In this document: piece after piece, positions 37,700-51,900 of the stretch
Position numbering within the stretch: position 1 is the first letter of the stretch
Layout: each line of letters opens with the position of its first letter
Source: Nectonema munidae
Lineage: Eukaryota; Nematomorpha; Nectonematoida; Nectonematidae
Length of the DNA: 64,000 nucleotides
Direction of reading: 5' to 3'
NCBI GenBank assembly: GCA_030549495.1
Contig: JAUIRK010000035.1
Span: 124,001 to 188,000, forward strand
The notes under the pieces: generated by a model
The model's input: the letters and a program-made list of their open reading frames with translations, nothing else
The model's database searches: none
What the model was told of the DNA's origin: nothing
Translations under genes and position numbers: made by a program

Positions 37700-40600
37700 A
37701 TATTCCTTCAAATTGTACATAAAATATATGTTTTTATACTAAATCGGTCATGCTGTTTTCATTTCTAGACTCATTTTTTACATTTAGGATTTGAAAATAC
37801 CTATAAGTGTTAATCAAATTTGCGGTTTACTTCTGAAAATTGTCTCCAAAAACATTCCTTCACATTTTAGATAAAATATATATGTTATACTAAATCGGCC
37901 ATGCAGGTTTCATTTCTGGACTCATTTTTTACGTTTAGGATCTGAAAATACCTATAAGCGTTAATCAAATTTGCGGTTTACTTCTAAAAATTGTCTCCAA
38001 AAAGATTCCTTCAAATTTTACATAAAATAAGTTTTTATACTTAATCGCCCATGCTGGTTTCATTTTTGGACTCATTTTTTAAACATTTAGGATTTGAAAA
38101 TACCTATAAATGTTAATCAAATTTGCGGTTTACTTTTAAAAATTGTCTCAAAATTTTACTAAATCACCCATGCAGGTTTCATTTCTGGACTCATTTTTTA
38201 AAGATTTGGGATTTGAAAAAACCTATAAATGTTAATCAAATTTGCGGTTTACTTCTAAAAATTGTCGCAAAAAGATTCCTTCAAATTTTACATAAAATAT
38301 GTTTTTATACTAAATCGCCCATGCTGGTTTCATTTTTGTACTCATTTTTTAAACATTTAAGATGTGAAAATACCTATAAATGTTAATCAAATGTGCGGTT
38401 TACTTCTAAAAATTGTCTATAAAAAGATTCCTTCAAATTTTACATAAAATATGTTTTTATACTAAATCGCCCATGCTGGTTTCATTTCTGGACTCATTTT
38501 TTAAAGATTTGGGATTTGAAAATACCTATAAATGTTAATCAAATTTGCGGTTTACTTCTAAAAATTGTCTCAAAAAGATTCCTTCAAATTTTACATAAAA
38601 TATGTTTTTATACTAAATCGATCATGTTGTTTTCATTTCTAGACTCATTTTTTACATTTAGGATTTGAAAATACCTATAAGTGTTAATCAAATTTGCGGT
38701 TTACTTCTGAAAATTGTCTCCAAAAACATTCCTTCACATTTTAGATAAAATATATATGTTATACTAAATCGGCCATGCAGGTTTCATTTCTGGACTCATT
38801 TTTTACGTTTAGGATCTGAAAATACCTATAAGCGTTAATCAAATTTGCGGTTTACTTCTAAAAATTGTCTCCAAAAAGATTCCTTCAAATTTTACATAAA
38901 ATAAGTTTTTATACTTAATCGCCCATGCTGGTTTCATTTCTGGACTCATTTTTTAAACATTTAGGATTTGAAAATACCTATAAATGTTAATCAAATTTGC
39001 GGTTTACTTTTAAAAATTGTCTCAAAATTTTACTAAATCACCCATGCAGGTTTCATTTCTGGACTCATTTTTTAAAGATTTGGGATTTGAAAAAACCTAT
39101 AAATGTTAATCAAATTTGCGGTTTACTTCTAAAAATTGTCTCAAAAAGATTCCTTCAAATTTTACATAAAATATGTTTTTATACTAAATCGCCCATGCTG
39201 TTTTCATTTCTAGACTCATTTTTTACATTTAGGATTTGAAAATACCTATAAGTGTTAATCAAATTTGCGGTTTACTTCTGAAAATTGTCTCCAAAAACAT
39301 TCCTTCACATTTTACATAAAATATGTTTTTATACTAAATCGCCCATGCTGGTTTCATTTCTGGACTCATTTTTTAAAGATTTGGGATTTGAAAATACCTA
39401 TAAATGTTAATCAAATTTGCGGTTTACTTCTAAAAATTGTCTCAAAAAGATTCCTTCAAATTTTACATAAAATATGTTTTTTTACTAAATCGATCATGTT
39501 GTTTTCATTTCTAGACTCATTTTTTACATTTAGGATTTGAAAATACCTATAAGTGTTAATCAAATTTGCGGTTTACTTCTGAAAATTGTCTCCAAAAACA
39601 TTCCTTCACATTTTAGATAAAATATATATGTTATACTAAATCGGCCATGCAGGTTTCATTTCTGGACTCATTTTTTACGTTTAGGATCTGAAAATACCTA
39701 TAAGCGTTAATCAAATTTGCGGTTTACTTCTAAAAATTGTCTCCAAAAAGATTCCTTCAAATTTTACATAAAATAAGTTTTTATACTTAATCGCCCATGC
39801 TGGTTTCATTTCTGGACTCATTTTTTAAACATTTAGGATTTGAAAATACCTATAAATGTTAATCAAATTTGCGGTTTACTTTTAAAAATTGTCTCAAAAT
39901 TTTACTAAATCACCCATGCAGGTTTCATTTCTGGACTCATTTTTTAAAGATTTGGGATTTGAAAATACCTATAAATGTTAATCAAATTTGCGGTTTACTT
40001 CTAAAAATTGTCTATAAAAAGATTCCTTCAAATTTTACATGAAATATGTTTTTATACTAAATCGGTCATGCTGTTTTCATTTCTAGACTCATTTTTTACA
40101 TTTAGGATTTGAAAATACCTATAAGTGTTAATCAAATTTGCGGTTTACTTCTGAAAATTGTCTCCAAAAACATTCCTTCACATTTTAGATAAAATATATA
40201 TGTTATACTAAATCGGCCATGCAGGTTTCATTTCTGGACTCATTTTTTACGTTTAGGATCTGAAAATACCTATAAGCGTTAATCAAATTTGCGGTTTACT
40301 TCTAAAAATTGTCTCCAAAAAGATTCCTTCAAATTTTACATAAAATAAGTTTTTATACTTAATCGCCCATGCTGGTTTCATTTCTGGACTCATTTTTTAA
40401 ACATTTAGGATTTGAAAATACCTATAAATGTTAATCAAATTTGCGGTTTACTTTTAAAAATTGTCTCAAAATTTTACTAAATCACCCATGCAGGTTTCAT
40501 TTCTGGACTCATTTTTTAAAGATTTGGGATTTGAAAAAACCTATAAATGTTAATCAAATTTGCGGTTTACTTCTAAAAATTGTCTCAAAAAGATTCCTTC

Positions 40601-43440
40601 AAATTTTACATAAAATATGTTTTTATACTAAATCGCCCATGCTGGTTTCATTTTTGTACTCATTTTTTAAACATTTAAGATGTGAAAATACCTATAAATG
40701 TTAATCAAATGTGCGGTTTACTTCTAAAAATTGTCTATAAAAAGATTCCTTCAAATTTTACATAAAATATGTTTTTATACTAAATCGCCCATGCTGGTTT
40801 CATTTCTGGACTCATTTTTTAAAGATTTGGGATTTGAAAATACCTATAAATGTTAATCAAATTTGCGGTTTACTTCTAAAAATTGTCTCAAAAAGATTCC
40901 TTCAAATTTTACATAAAATATGTTTTTATACTAAATCGATCATGTTGTTTTCATTTCTAGACTCATTTTTTAAACATTTAGGATTTGAAAATACCTATAA
41001 ATGTTAATCAAATGTGCGGTTTACTTCTAAAAATTGTCTCCAAACACATTTCTTCAAATTTTAAATAAAATATATGTGATATACTAAATCGGCCATGCTG
41101 GTTTCATTTATGGACTCATTTTTTAAACATTTCGGATTTGAAAATACCTATAAGTGTTAATCAAATTTGCGGTTTACTTCTAAAAATTGTCTCAAAATGA
41201 TTTTTTCAAATTTTACATAAAATATGTTTTTATACTAAATCGCCCATGCTGATTTCATTTCTGGACTGATTTTTTAAACATTTGGTATTTGAAAATACCT
41301 ATAAATGTTAATCAAATTTGCGGTTTACTTCTAAAAATTGTCTCCAAAAATTTTTCTTCAAATTTTACATAAAATATATTTTTATACTAAATCGCCTATG
41401 CTAGTTTCATTTCTGGACTCATTTTTAAACATTTAGGATTTGAAAATACCTATAAATGTTAATCAAATTTGCGGTTTACTTCTAAAAATTGTCTATAAAA
41501 AGATTCCTTCAAATTTTACATAAAATATGTTTTTATACTAAATCGCCCATGCTGGTTTCATTTTTGTACTCATTTTTTAAACATTTAAGATGTGAAAATA
41601 CCTATAAATGTTAATCAAATGTGCGGTTTACTTCTAAAAATTGTCTATAAAAAGATTCCTTCAAATTTTACATAAAATATGTTTTTATACTAAATCGCCC
41701 ATGCTGGTTTCATTTCTGGACTCATTTTTTAAACATTTAAGATGTGAAAATACCTATAAATGTTAATCAAATGTGCGGTTTACTTCTAAAAATTGTCTAT
41801 AAAAAGATTCCTTCAAATTTTACATAAAATATGTTTTTATACTAAATCGCCCATGCTGGTTTCATTTCTGGACTCATTTTTTAAACATTTAAGATGTGAA
41901 AATACCTATAAATGTTAATCAAATGTGCGGTTTACTTCTAAAAATTGTCCATTAAAAGATTCCTTCAAATTTTACTTAAAATATGTTTTTATACTAAATT
42001 GCCCATGCTGGTTTCATTTCTGGACTGATTTTTTAAACATTTGGGATTTGAAAATACCTATAAATGTTTATCAAATTTGCGCTTTACTTCTAAAAATTGT
42101 CTCCAAAAATTTTTCTTCAAATTTTACATAAAATATATTTTTATACTAAATCGCCTATGCTAGTTTCATTTCTGGACTCATTTTTAAACATTTAGGATTT
42201 GAAAATACCTATAAATGTTAATCAAATTTGCGGTTTACTTCTAAAAATTGTCTATAAAAAGATTCCTTCAAATTTTACATAAAATATGTTTTTATACTAA
42301 ATCGCCCATGCTGGTTTCATTTTTGTACTCATTTTTTAAACATTTAAGATGTGAAAATACCTATAAATGTTAATCAAATGTGCGGTTTACTTCTAAAAAT
42401 TGTCTATAAAAAGATTCCTTCAAATTTTACATAAAATATGTTTTTATACTAAATTGCCCATGCTGGTTTCATTTCTGGACTCATTTTTTAAACATTTAAG
42501 ATGTGAAAATACCTATAAATGTTAATCAAATGTGCGGTTTACTTCTAAAAATTGTCCATTAAAAGATTCCTTCAAATTTTACTTAAAATATGTTTTTATA
42601 CTAAATTGCCCATGCTGGTTTCATTTCTGGACTGATTTTTTAAACATTTGGGATTTGAAAATACCTATAAATGTTTATCAAATTTGCGGTTTACTTCTAA
42701 AAATTGTCTCCAAAAATTTTTCTTCAAATTTTACATAAAATATATTTTTATACTAAATCGCCCATGCTAGTTTCATTTCTGGACTCATTTTTAAACATTT
42801 AGGATTTGAAAATACCTATAAATGTTAATCAAATTTGCGGTTTACTTCTAAAAATTGTCTATAAAAAGATTCCTTCAAATTTTACATAAAATATGTTTTT
42901 ATACTAAATCGCCCATGCTGGTTTCATTTTTGGACTCATTTTTTAAACATTTAAGATGTGAAAATAACTATAGATGTTAATTAAATGTGCGGTTTACTTC
43001 TAAAAATTGTCTATAAAAAGATTCCTTCAAATTTTACATAAAATAAAATCGCCTATACTGGTTTCATTTCTGGACTCATTTTTTAAACATTTAGGATTTA
43101 AAAATACCTATAAATGTTAATCAAATGTGCTGTTTACTTCTAAAAATTGTCTTCAAAAACATTAATTTAAACTTTAGATGAAATATCTGTTTTTATAGCA
43201 AATCGATCATGCTGGTTTCATTTTTAGGACTTCGGTTTGGCATTTATGGTTTTAAATATCGAAAAGCTTCAATCAGATTTGCGGTTTCCTCCTAGATACT
43301 GCCTTCAAAAATATTTTCAAAAAAATAAAATATCTGTTTTTATACCAAATCGACTGTGCTTATTTTATTTCTGTACTCCTTTTTGGCTAATACGGTTAAA
43401 ATATCTGGAATTGGCAATAGAATTAGTGATCAATGCCTGA
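37700..43440. repeat. 151-bp satellite array with higher-order repeats
   Basis: About 37 tandem monomers of roughly 151 bp, each with TTAATCAAATTTGCGGTTTA, ATGCTGGTTTCATTTCTGGA and CCTTCAAATTTTACATAAAA. A 119-bp short monomer recurs at about 38141, 39015, 39887 and 40459 (steps 874, 872, 572), showing a six-monomer higher-order unit; a second half uses steps of 607 and 756 bp. Monomers at both edges (before 37800, after 43160) are strongly diverged, the usual pattern of an array homogenised from its centre. The short plus-strand ORFs inside are artefacts of the repeat. Confidence 0.95.
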
Positions 43441-44519
43441 ATCAGTTCTATAAAAAAATTTCAAAAAGTCGTTTTATATTAGTTATATGGTAAAAATATA
43501 CTTTTTTTTGTATTATTTGGCTTATAATACTTTCTTCAATAATCTTGAGTATGAAATATTTATTTAAAAAAACAAAATATATTAATCACTTTCGTTCTTC
43601 TTAATCTTTTGAAGATTATTTTGAGAAAAGGAAGCAACCTGAAAACTAATCGAAAAGAGAACGTGTGATCAAATGAAATAATATGACTAAATGTAAGAGC
43701 TACCCTGTTCTAATGAACTAGGAAGTGGGGTAATGATCTAATATTTGGTGTTTCAAAAAAGATTTTGACCGTGAAAAAGAAGTTCCTCTTTTATAAATGA
43801 AAAAGCTTTAAATTTATATCTTATCATCTTGGATTACAATTATCATTTAATTAAGAATTGTAGGAAGGAAAATTTACAATATGTCAGAGTTTTCAAAATG
43901 GCACAGATGTTAATATGTTAAAATTTAGTCACTATCAAGATATTTTTTAATTTAAATTGAATTTGTCCATCTTTTTCTTTTTGTGTGAAAGAGAGAATCT
44001 TTTAGATGAAGAAGGTAGAGAACTTTTTGTAACAATGAACATCAGGAATGATTCATCAGAAAAAAACCTTTGAACTGAGATTGGTTGACAAATATTCAGG
44101 CCTGATAATTACCTAATAATAAAATACACACTGATAAAAAAGGCCTAAGATCATCAAAGAATATTCTTTAATCAGAATGCTTTGGGAGAGGAAGAAACCT
44201 GTTAAAAATAAATATATCTGTATGTTTAATAAATATATTTTATAAATATAAATAAAAAAAAAGAGCTTCCAAGAAAGGATCATCATAGAATGAAAATCAA
44301 ACTTACATATTGTAAAGTATAGAAGAAATGACGTAGAGACTACCAGCCGATAACAAATTTGTAGCCAAAACGATGGAGGTCCTAATGAGATACATAATTT
44401 CCTGACAAATGAAATATTTTGAGTGAATTAAACACCTAAAGTTGGTTTGTTAAATAAATTGAGAAAATAATTACCAGAGAAATACTGCAAGTAGAATTTA
44501 TTTTGAAGTTTATATATTG
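43441..44519. other. AT-rich DNA beside the satellite
   Basis: No gene, RNA or element recognised. Confidence 0.35.
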
Positions 44520-44529
44520 ACATTTATTT

Positions 44530-44900
44530 ACAGGTTTAATTGTTTTTTGAGAGGTTTTATTGATTTCATAAAAAATGAACATACCATTAAATTCTACATA
44601 CTTGAAAATGGCTATATATATAAAAAACTTTTTATAAGTATACAAATTTTAATTTTGACTTGGGCATTAATTTAAATTATTTTTTGTCAGGTTTGACTGA
44701 TTTTCATAAAAAATGAATATCACCAATGAATTCAGCATACTTAAAAATGGGTATATATGTGTATAAAACTTTATATAATTATTTCAATAAAAAGTTTTTT
44801 TAGATGAGCTGTCAAATATAAATCAATTATTTAACAGGTTTGATTGATTTTGATAATAAAAAAATGGACATCACCACCAAATTTAGCGAGCATTTTTCTT
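44530..44900. repeat. Three diverged tandem units of ~142 bp
   Basis: Units begin near 44551, 44689 and 44835 and share CAGGTTTGATTGATTTTCAT, AAAAAATGAACAT and, in the first two, a TATATATAAAAACT tail. Not related by eye to the 151-bp satellite. Confidence 0.5.
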
Positions 44901-45776
44901 TAAATAAAAACACATTACTTTCTATTTAGTGCGCCCCTCACATTGAAAATATAAAATAATGTGGATACGTTCATGTTTAGCTATTATATTATGAAAACTA
45001 AATTAAACAGACGATATCAGCGAAAGATATCGTCTGGATTAAATCTTCAATTTGCTACTCAATAAAAGAAATTAAAAACGCTCTTACGCCTACACGAAGG
45101 ACTGAGTTATGCTTAAAATAGTATAAATTGAAGTTAGAAAATTGTAATGAAAAATTGATTACGTTTCAACTATGGTTAAACCCTCTTATCTACGGCTATT
45201 TGTATACAACTTTAAACAAAACTTTCAGCATTTTACTTATATATCTTTGCACTTTATAGAGCATTATAATAGTATGTGATAATAACCTAGCCTCTTTCAT
45301 GGACCACTGAATGCCTTGATAAAGATATCAGCAACAATCACTGTTCTACTTTCAATGCTATGTTATCGCCTTTCTATGACACAATGTAATATGTAACAAA
45401 GATTTACTTAATCTTCTTAGTTGGGAAATATGCTCTCTAAGTATATATATTAGAATGTAAGATTCTATTATATTCTCAAGTCTTGTGCGCAAATAAATTT
45501 TGCTGTAGATATTATTTCTTTCTGAATGCAAAAACTATATTTACGATTACTTATTCTCAATCAACAGATATAGATATGAAAATAGTTAAAAAGCTTTAAA
45601 AATTCAGTATATATACTTTTGAGATTTTGTTAATTGAACTTCAAGTAATCTGTTAAAATCGGTAGGTTGTAAAAGACAGGACTTTATCAATTAATATGTA
45701 TATAAATATCTCATAACCTGTACTGTTGAACGCGGGTAGATAACTTAATTGTCATTTCCAACCTGTATATTACGAT
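44901..45776. other. AT-rich DNA with one perfect hairpin
   Basis: CAGACGATATC (45008-45018) pairs perfectly with GATATCGTCTG (45026-45036) across a 7-base loop. Nothing else recognised. Confidence 0.4.
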
Positions 45777-46056
45777 CAGGGCCGGCCCTAGTGTTTGCGG
45801 GGCCCTATGCAAAATGGATTGCGCGGGGCCCAGTGTGGGTAGGAAAAAAGATTAAAAGTGAGAAATAAGATTTTGAAAAAAAGAAAAGGGATTTGTTTTA
45901 TTACTTTTTCATTAATACAAAATGACGATCAAAGTAACTTTATTTTGCGAACTTTGCATTTAGCGAAATCATACAATATATCATCAAAATGAAAAATAAG
46001 AAGCGCTGGGCCCACTGCGGCCGCATAGGTTGCAGTGGGCTAATGCCGGGCCACTG
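45777..46056. mobile_element. Longer relative of the 131-bp hAT MITE
   Basis: Starts with the same 124 bp as the 15630 copy, then continues for another 150 bp and ends GCCGGGCCACTG, whose reverse CAGTGGCCCGGC resembles the left CAGGGCCGGCCC. No target duplication could be matched, so the right boundary is approximate. Confidence 0.65.
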
Positions 46057-46142
46057 AAACCTATGCATTCTATTCCATATACAAATTACTAGAGAGACAA
46101 TGTTCAACTTTCTGTTCATATTTTGCTAGATGTAAGATTTGA

Positions 46143-48640
46143 TATACCTCATTCGGGGAGACGATGTTACAATTATCTATACTTGGAAAGGTAGATGCGG
46201 TGAGTGTTTGCGAGAGAAATGAATTAGGGTGGTTTTCGATGTGTTAAACGATATTATCAGCGAATTGGCGGTGAAGTTCAAAATGTTGAAAAGTGAGGCG
46301 ATATTGTGGAGGTTTTCGTGTTGTGTATTTGCTGAGAAAGAAAAGGGAAGATCGTCGGAGTAGCACTGGGAAAAGTGAGATTTGGACTCGAGGAGATCTA
46401 AGAGAGGATTGCTAAGAATGAGCCAGAGGATGTCAGAGAGGCAACCTCCTAGAGGAGTGGAGAGAGACAGTGTGTATGAACTGCGCGGATGGATTTTTCG
46501 CGGAAGATTAAGCAGCGGTTTTGTAGGTAGTTGCTGATGAACTTGATGATGTAGAGTGGGTTGCATGTTTAGGATGATGACGGGGTGCCAGGCGTTGTTG
46601 AATGCGTTATCGATGTCAATGAAAAGGACTCATGCGATCTTTTAGGATGCTATGGAGTGTTCTAAATATTCGGTCAACTTGGAAAGAGCTCACTCAGTAT
46701 TCCTGTGCGGGAGATATGCAAATTGTGATGGGTGTATGAGGTTGTTTTGTGATATATAATGAATCAGCCTTTTACATATTATTTTTTCTAATAGCTTGCC
46801 TAAAACAGGGAGGATAGTGATTGGTCGCTGGTTTTTTAGATTTGAGGGTTCTTGTGAGGTTTAGGCGGAAAGAGGAGTTTGCCTATTTTCCATATATATG
46901 GAAAAAAGGAGTTAGATAAGCACGCATTGTATATGTGGAGTAGGTGAGTATGTAAGAGGTGAAATGATTTTTAATGTGGGTTGCGGTGATCGTCTCGTAG
47001 CTGGGAGTTGAGTTGGGTCTGAGTGAGTTTACCGTCTGAGAAAACTCTCTTAGTGTGATGGGAGGGAAATGGAAGGGGCTAATAGAGAAGAGGAAAGGCG
47101 GGTTTATGAGGATTGTGTGAAGAAGAAGTTGATGGAGATTCGCAGAATGTTTTTTTACTTTCGTGAGTGTGTTGATTATGGGTGAGGGGTTGGATGATGA
47201 ATTGGAAGTGAAATTGATCCAAGCATCTCGTTTTGCTTTTTTGAGGGAGAGAAGGTAGAGATGTCGGATACTTGAGTACAGAGAAATGTTAGATCAAGAG
47301 GGATCCTTTCTTAAATTTTTTAGAGCCTAAGGCAAGTTTTTCTTTTGTCGATTTAAGGCCTGTTTCTTCAGGAGTATGCATTCCTCTGAGAAAGGGATTA
47401 GAAGGTGTGGATAGTTTGGTGGCAGATGAAAGTGTGTTGTAGATTTTGAGAACAGCAGCGTCTATCTCGGTGGTTGTGGATAGCATGTGTATGGATTCTG
47501 GTAGCTGGGTTGCAAGTGTTCGCAAAAATGTGCACTAGTTAGTGTGCTTTGCAGATGTTGTTAGGACGCGGGTGCGAAAAATTGGGGTGAAATCAATCTG
47601 GAAAGTGATGTAGTCGTGATCAGATGCGGATGGTTGGTCGGAGATGGCCCAGTTAAAAATAAGATTGTGTGTTTGGTGACGCTAAAGTGATATCGATGAG
47701 AGAGGAAATTAAGTTGTTCTGAGCGATTTTGCGGAAGAGAGCATTTTTTGTATCGTCGCATATTCGTAGGTTATGTCGTGTGCTAAAAGATAAAGATTCA
47801 ACGCCGCGCATGTTTTCCTTATGATCCCAAAGAAAAGATCAAGCGTTACAGTCAGTTGAGATTAATTGAATAGTGGTGCGATGTTCCCTTTGGCTTGGTT
47901 CAGATAATGTGTGAAATAATGTGTGAATGCTTTGGGGTTGGAGAATAATAGGAGTAGAATAGGAGAGGTGCATTTTGAGAGAAAATTATTGTGAATGAGT
48001 AATGTTGTGACGAGAATTGAGAAAGAAAAGAGAAATTTAGTGTGGACCTTATTTGAATGCATGTGCAGTAATGAGTTATAGGTGAGGTGTAGAGAGAGGT
48101 GTATTCATTTATATGAGGTGGAGGAGAGAGTTTTGAAGTGTAGGATTCATTTAGAGAGAAAACGTCGTAGAATATGGAAGAGAAGATAATGTTAAGGAGA
48201 TTTGACCAGCTATGGGAGTAGTGTTTCAGATTAATATGAAGAAAGCATATGTAATTTTTGATGGTATTTGTATGTGCTTCGTTAAGGTTTTTAATGTTTG
48301 AATGCGAAAAGGGCATCTTATATCAGATGTGGAGGGATGATTCTGATGGCAGTTTGAGCATGATATTATAGAGGGATCGTTACTGAAAATGCATGTGGAG
48401 ATTGAGTGACCCCTGTTGCCGCAGTGGTTGGAGTGTGGTGATGTGGTTTTACATTTTGATGATGTGTGGTGAAATTTCAGGCAGTTGTCGCATTGTGTAA
48501 GCCGCGATTTGAAGGTTTTAGACTGAAAAATTGTATGGTTTAGAATGATTTTACGGTTTTCGCAAAGGTGCTTGAAAAGTCTTTGGTGGATGTTTGAATA
48601 TTTTGGGTTTGATCCCTATTAGTAGGATTCATAAATTCTT
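46143..48640 (-). mobile_element. LINE copy 1, 3'-truncated, minus strand
   Basis: On the minus strand, zinc knuckles (CDNCLKFHHTSSKC, then CGNRGHSISTC and CSNCHQNH, 48520-48310) end an ORF1-like region. Endonuclease sequence follows (HINLKHYSHSWSNLL, DVFSLNESY, 48260-48100), and then reverse transcriptase (FIDIDNAFNNAWHPVI, TPLGGCLSDILW, FSQCYSDDL). The copy stops before the RNase H domain near 46143. Frames are broken repeatedly. The element is related to LINE copy 2 but clearly diverged (for example QCYSDDLPFSF versus QCYSDDLTFIF). Confidence 0.75.
46177..46566 (-). pseudogene. LINE copy 1 reverse transcriptase fragment
   Basis: A 129-codon open stretch with STPLGGCLSDILWLILSNPL and FSQCYSDDL, the RT fingers/palm blocks around the catalytic YxDD-like motif. 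The upstream RT blocks lie in other frames up to about 46800. Confidence 0.75.
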
Positions 48641-48960
48641 TGAGAATGATTGACAGATGTTTATACTCACCAATATTAATTATATTTTTAGATGCTGACC
48701 ATTCGTCACTAGCTTATGATGGTAGTACTTAAGGAAATACGAATGTTTCATCATTGCAAATGTTGCACAGACGTAAAAAAAATCATGATGAAAGCGGACG
48801 TGAAAAATAATTTATATAATAAAAATTTTCATTGGAGGCGAGGGGGGGGGAGATAACAAATAAGTACCGATATTTGTACAATTCGCACTTGTTGCAGTAC
48901 GTATATCTACTCTTCATTATTGATCTTTCTATAAAGTTTCCATGCATAACAAGTCGTTTA
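48641..48960. other. Junction between the two LINEs; Merlin-like end
   Basis: Includes a G-run at 48842-48851 followed by GATAACAAATAAGTACCGAT and ATTTGTAC. This closely resembles the right end of the Merlin element at 58712-58755. No matching left end was found. Confidence 0.4.
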
Positions 48961-51900
48961 ACGAAATTTTTTATTGTACGTTTTTAAAACTTTTTCCTAC
49001 TTGTAAAAAGATTAACGTTTCATATCTTTAAGAGAAAGTCTCTTTCTCCTCAACCGCTGAAAAAGACACTGATGTTTCTAAATTGAACAAAAACGGTGTC
49101 ACTACAAACGAAATTCCACCTTCATACCCAACGCTTGCCCCTTTCGAGTACAACATCTTAAGAAATACCCCTAAATGAAAACCACCAATACTCTACGAAA
49201 GTAACCTTCCCATGTTAAACATTCTGCACACTAAATCTAAACCAAACGAAAAGAGGTTGGTCGATTCTTACTCAACCTCCTTACATTCTAAGTAACTTGA
49301 TAATTGCCAAATTCCTAATGAAACGAGCCCTAAACTTATAGTAGAAAACTCTCATTCAAACCTCTAAATTACTAAAACCAAATTACACTGTACGATGTGA
49401 AACCTACAGTCAACTCTTAACCACTCAGCCTGTATCATCATTAAATCAATCTCTCCCCACTTCTCTCATTCATCAACACTCAACTCAAGAATACATATTT
49501 GCCTCTAGTATCTTCAAAGAAAACTCCCCCCTTGCATCGTCTGAAATGCTCTACTCTGCCCCAAACAACAACATACCATTCTTCTTCAACTCTTGCTCAC
49601 GATTTTAAAGCAACTCACTAAGTTATCATCTCTTTAAATGAAAACCATTAAAATTATCATCAGCACAGATTGTATATTAACATCCTTCCACATAAATCTA
49701 AACCACTCCAATACAGGTGGCGCGCAACTCCTCATCTTCCTAGCGCATTCTAACTCCTTAGATAGTGGATACATCTAAAGACCCGACTTTTATGAAATTC
49801 ACCAACACTACTAAACCGAGTACCTCCCATGTTGACCTAACTATTTAGCCTCAAAATCACACATTAAAATTTTCATTACAATTGGCACATCTCAAACACA
49901 CCATCTGGTTCCGACCATCTTTTTATAACTTATCAAGTTAATATAAAACCTTTCACAAGAGTATCGAATCAAAACACACCTAAAACTCACTGGACCACCT
50001 TCCTAAATCAATTAAAGTCAAAACTTCCCTCAACTATTCCCCACATTAATTCTCCCGGTGATCTTGACTCTGCCTGCAGCCCTTACCCTCAACAACACAA
50101 TTAAACTTTCCATCACACTATCAACCCCAGCCAAACCATATTTACGTAGAAAACACACATACTTCTGGACTCCCTTTCTCACCTCGCTTAAAAAATCCCT
50201 AAGACATTCTCTTAAAACACTTCGTAAAAACCGTAGCCCTAACAACATCGAACACTACTTCAATATAAAAAATAGATATATGGCAGAAATAAATTCTGCA
50301 AAAAAAGAATCTTGGAAAAAATTCTGCTCCTCCTCTCTTAAAAATCCATGGAAGGTGATTAATTCCGTCCGCAAAAATCGCAAAGTTTCTCAACTCAATC
50401 CACTCCTACCGCACATAATTTCCAACGACCCATTAATCAACCCATCCTTTCTTTCAACGCTTTTCCCTCAGGATTCTCATACATCCGATAACATAGTAAA
50501 CCACTCTATACGCGAACATGTCTCCTCCTTCTCATCCCTAAACTCATCCCAAACTTTTCCTCTAGTAAATCTAGCGGAATTAGCCTCAGCTATAAATAAC
50601 CTAAATCCTAAATCATCCCCAAGCCTCGATCTTATAACCACAAAACATATCATAAAATCCTTCCTTTTATATTCACAATATCTCTTACAATTATACAACA
50701 GTTGCCTAAAATTCTCCTTTTTCCCATCTATCTGGAAAATAGATAAGCTTATTTTACTTCCCAAACCCAACAAAGACTTAGGCCTCATAACCAACTGGCG
50801 ACCATTCACCATCCTTCCTACTTTAGGAAAAATCTTAGAAAAAATTCTAGGCAAAAGGTTTCTCTTTCAAATCACCACATCTAACAAAATTAGTCCCTTC
50901 CAATTTGCATACCTCCCATACAAAAGTCCAGAATCCGCTCTCTATAGACTCTCCTCCTACCTCAAAACAAAACTATCTTCCAAATTAACATCATCCGCCC
51001 TCTTTCTAGACATTAACAACGCCTTCAATTCAGCATGGCATCCTGCTATCATTTTCAATATGATCGGACAAAAATACCCCAATTATCTCATAAAATTCAT
51101 TCAAAATTACCTTTCAAATCGGTGCCTTATATTCAGACACAATTCTCTAGTTGCCATTCATTTCCTCTCACTATCCACGCCACAAGGTGGGTGCCTCTCC
51201 GATATCCTCTGGATTATACTTATAAACCCCCTATTAGATATATTAGCTAACAATTCAGCCTTCTTTCAATGCTATTCAGATGATCTAACCTTCATCTTTA
51301 CCTCAAATTCTCAAAAAGAAAACATAATGAACATCAACTCTCTCTATAACACGCTAACTTTTGCAGCCGATTCATTAAAAGTAAAATTTAACGCAACAAA
51401 ATCAACTCTTATACACTTCACACGAACACATTCCCCTCACCTCCCACTATTAACATCCAGCGATATCCTCATCCAACTATCTTCCTCTATGAAATATTTA
51501 GAGCTCACCTTTCAATCAAACCTCAAATGGTCATCCCACTTCAAAAACCTATACCACAAACTATCTTCAACTCTTTTCTCTCTTACTAAAATTATATCTT
51601 ATAAATGGGGTCTAAGTATTCAACACTCATCTTTTATATACAAATCAATCATCCTACCTACGCTTGAGTATGGCATTCTTTCATGGGGCCTATCATTAAA
51701 CTACCCCTCATCACACACTTATCTAAATAAAATCCACCGCCTTTGCCTCATAACAATGACCAGGGCCTACAAAACCTCCCCTACTAGAATCCTAGAATTC
51801 TTCACGAACTGCCTTACTCTAATCTTTCATCTCAAACAAACTGCTACCAAAAAATATATCATGACACGCATCGAACCAAATTCTTATCTTAATTCCTTCT

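Noticed and set aside
38123-42738. Repeated plus ORFs (MRFTFKNCLKIL and similar)
   Set aside because: They are reading-frame accidents of the 151-bp satellite, repeated with each higher-order unit.
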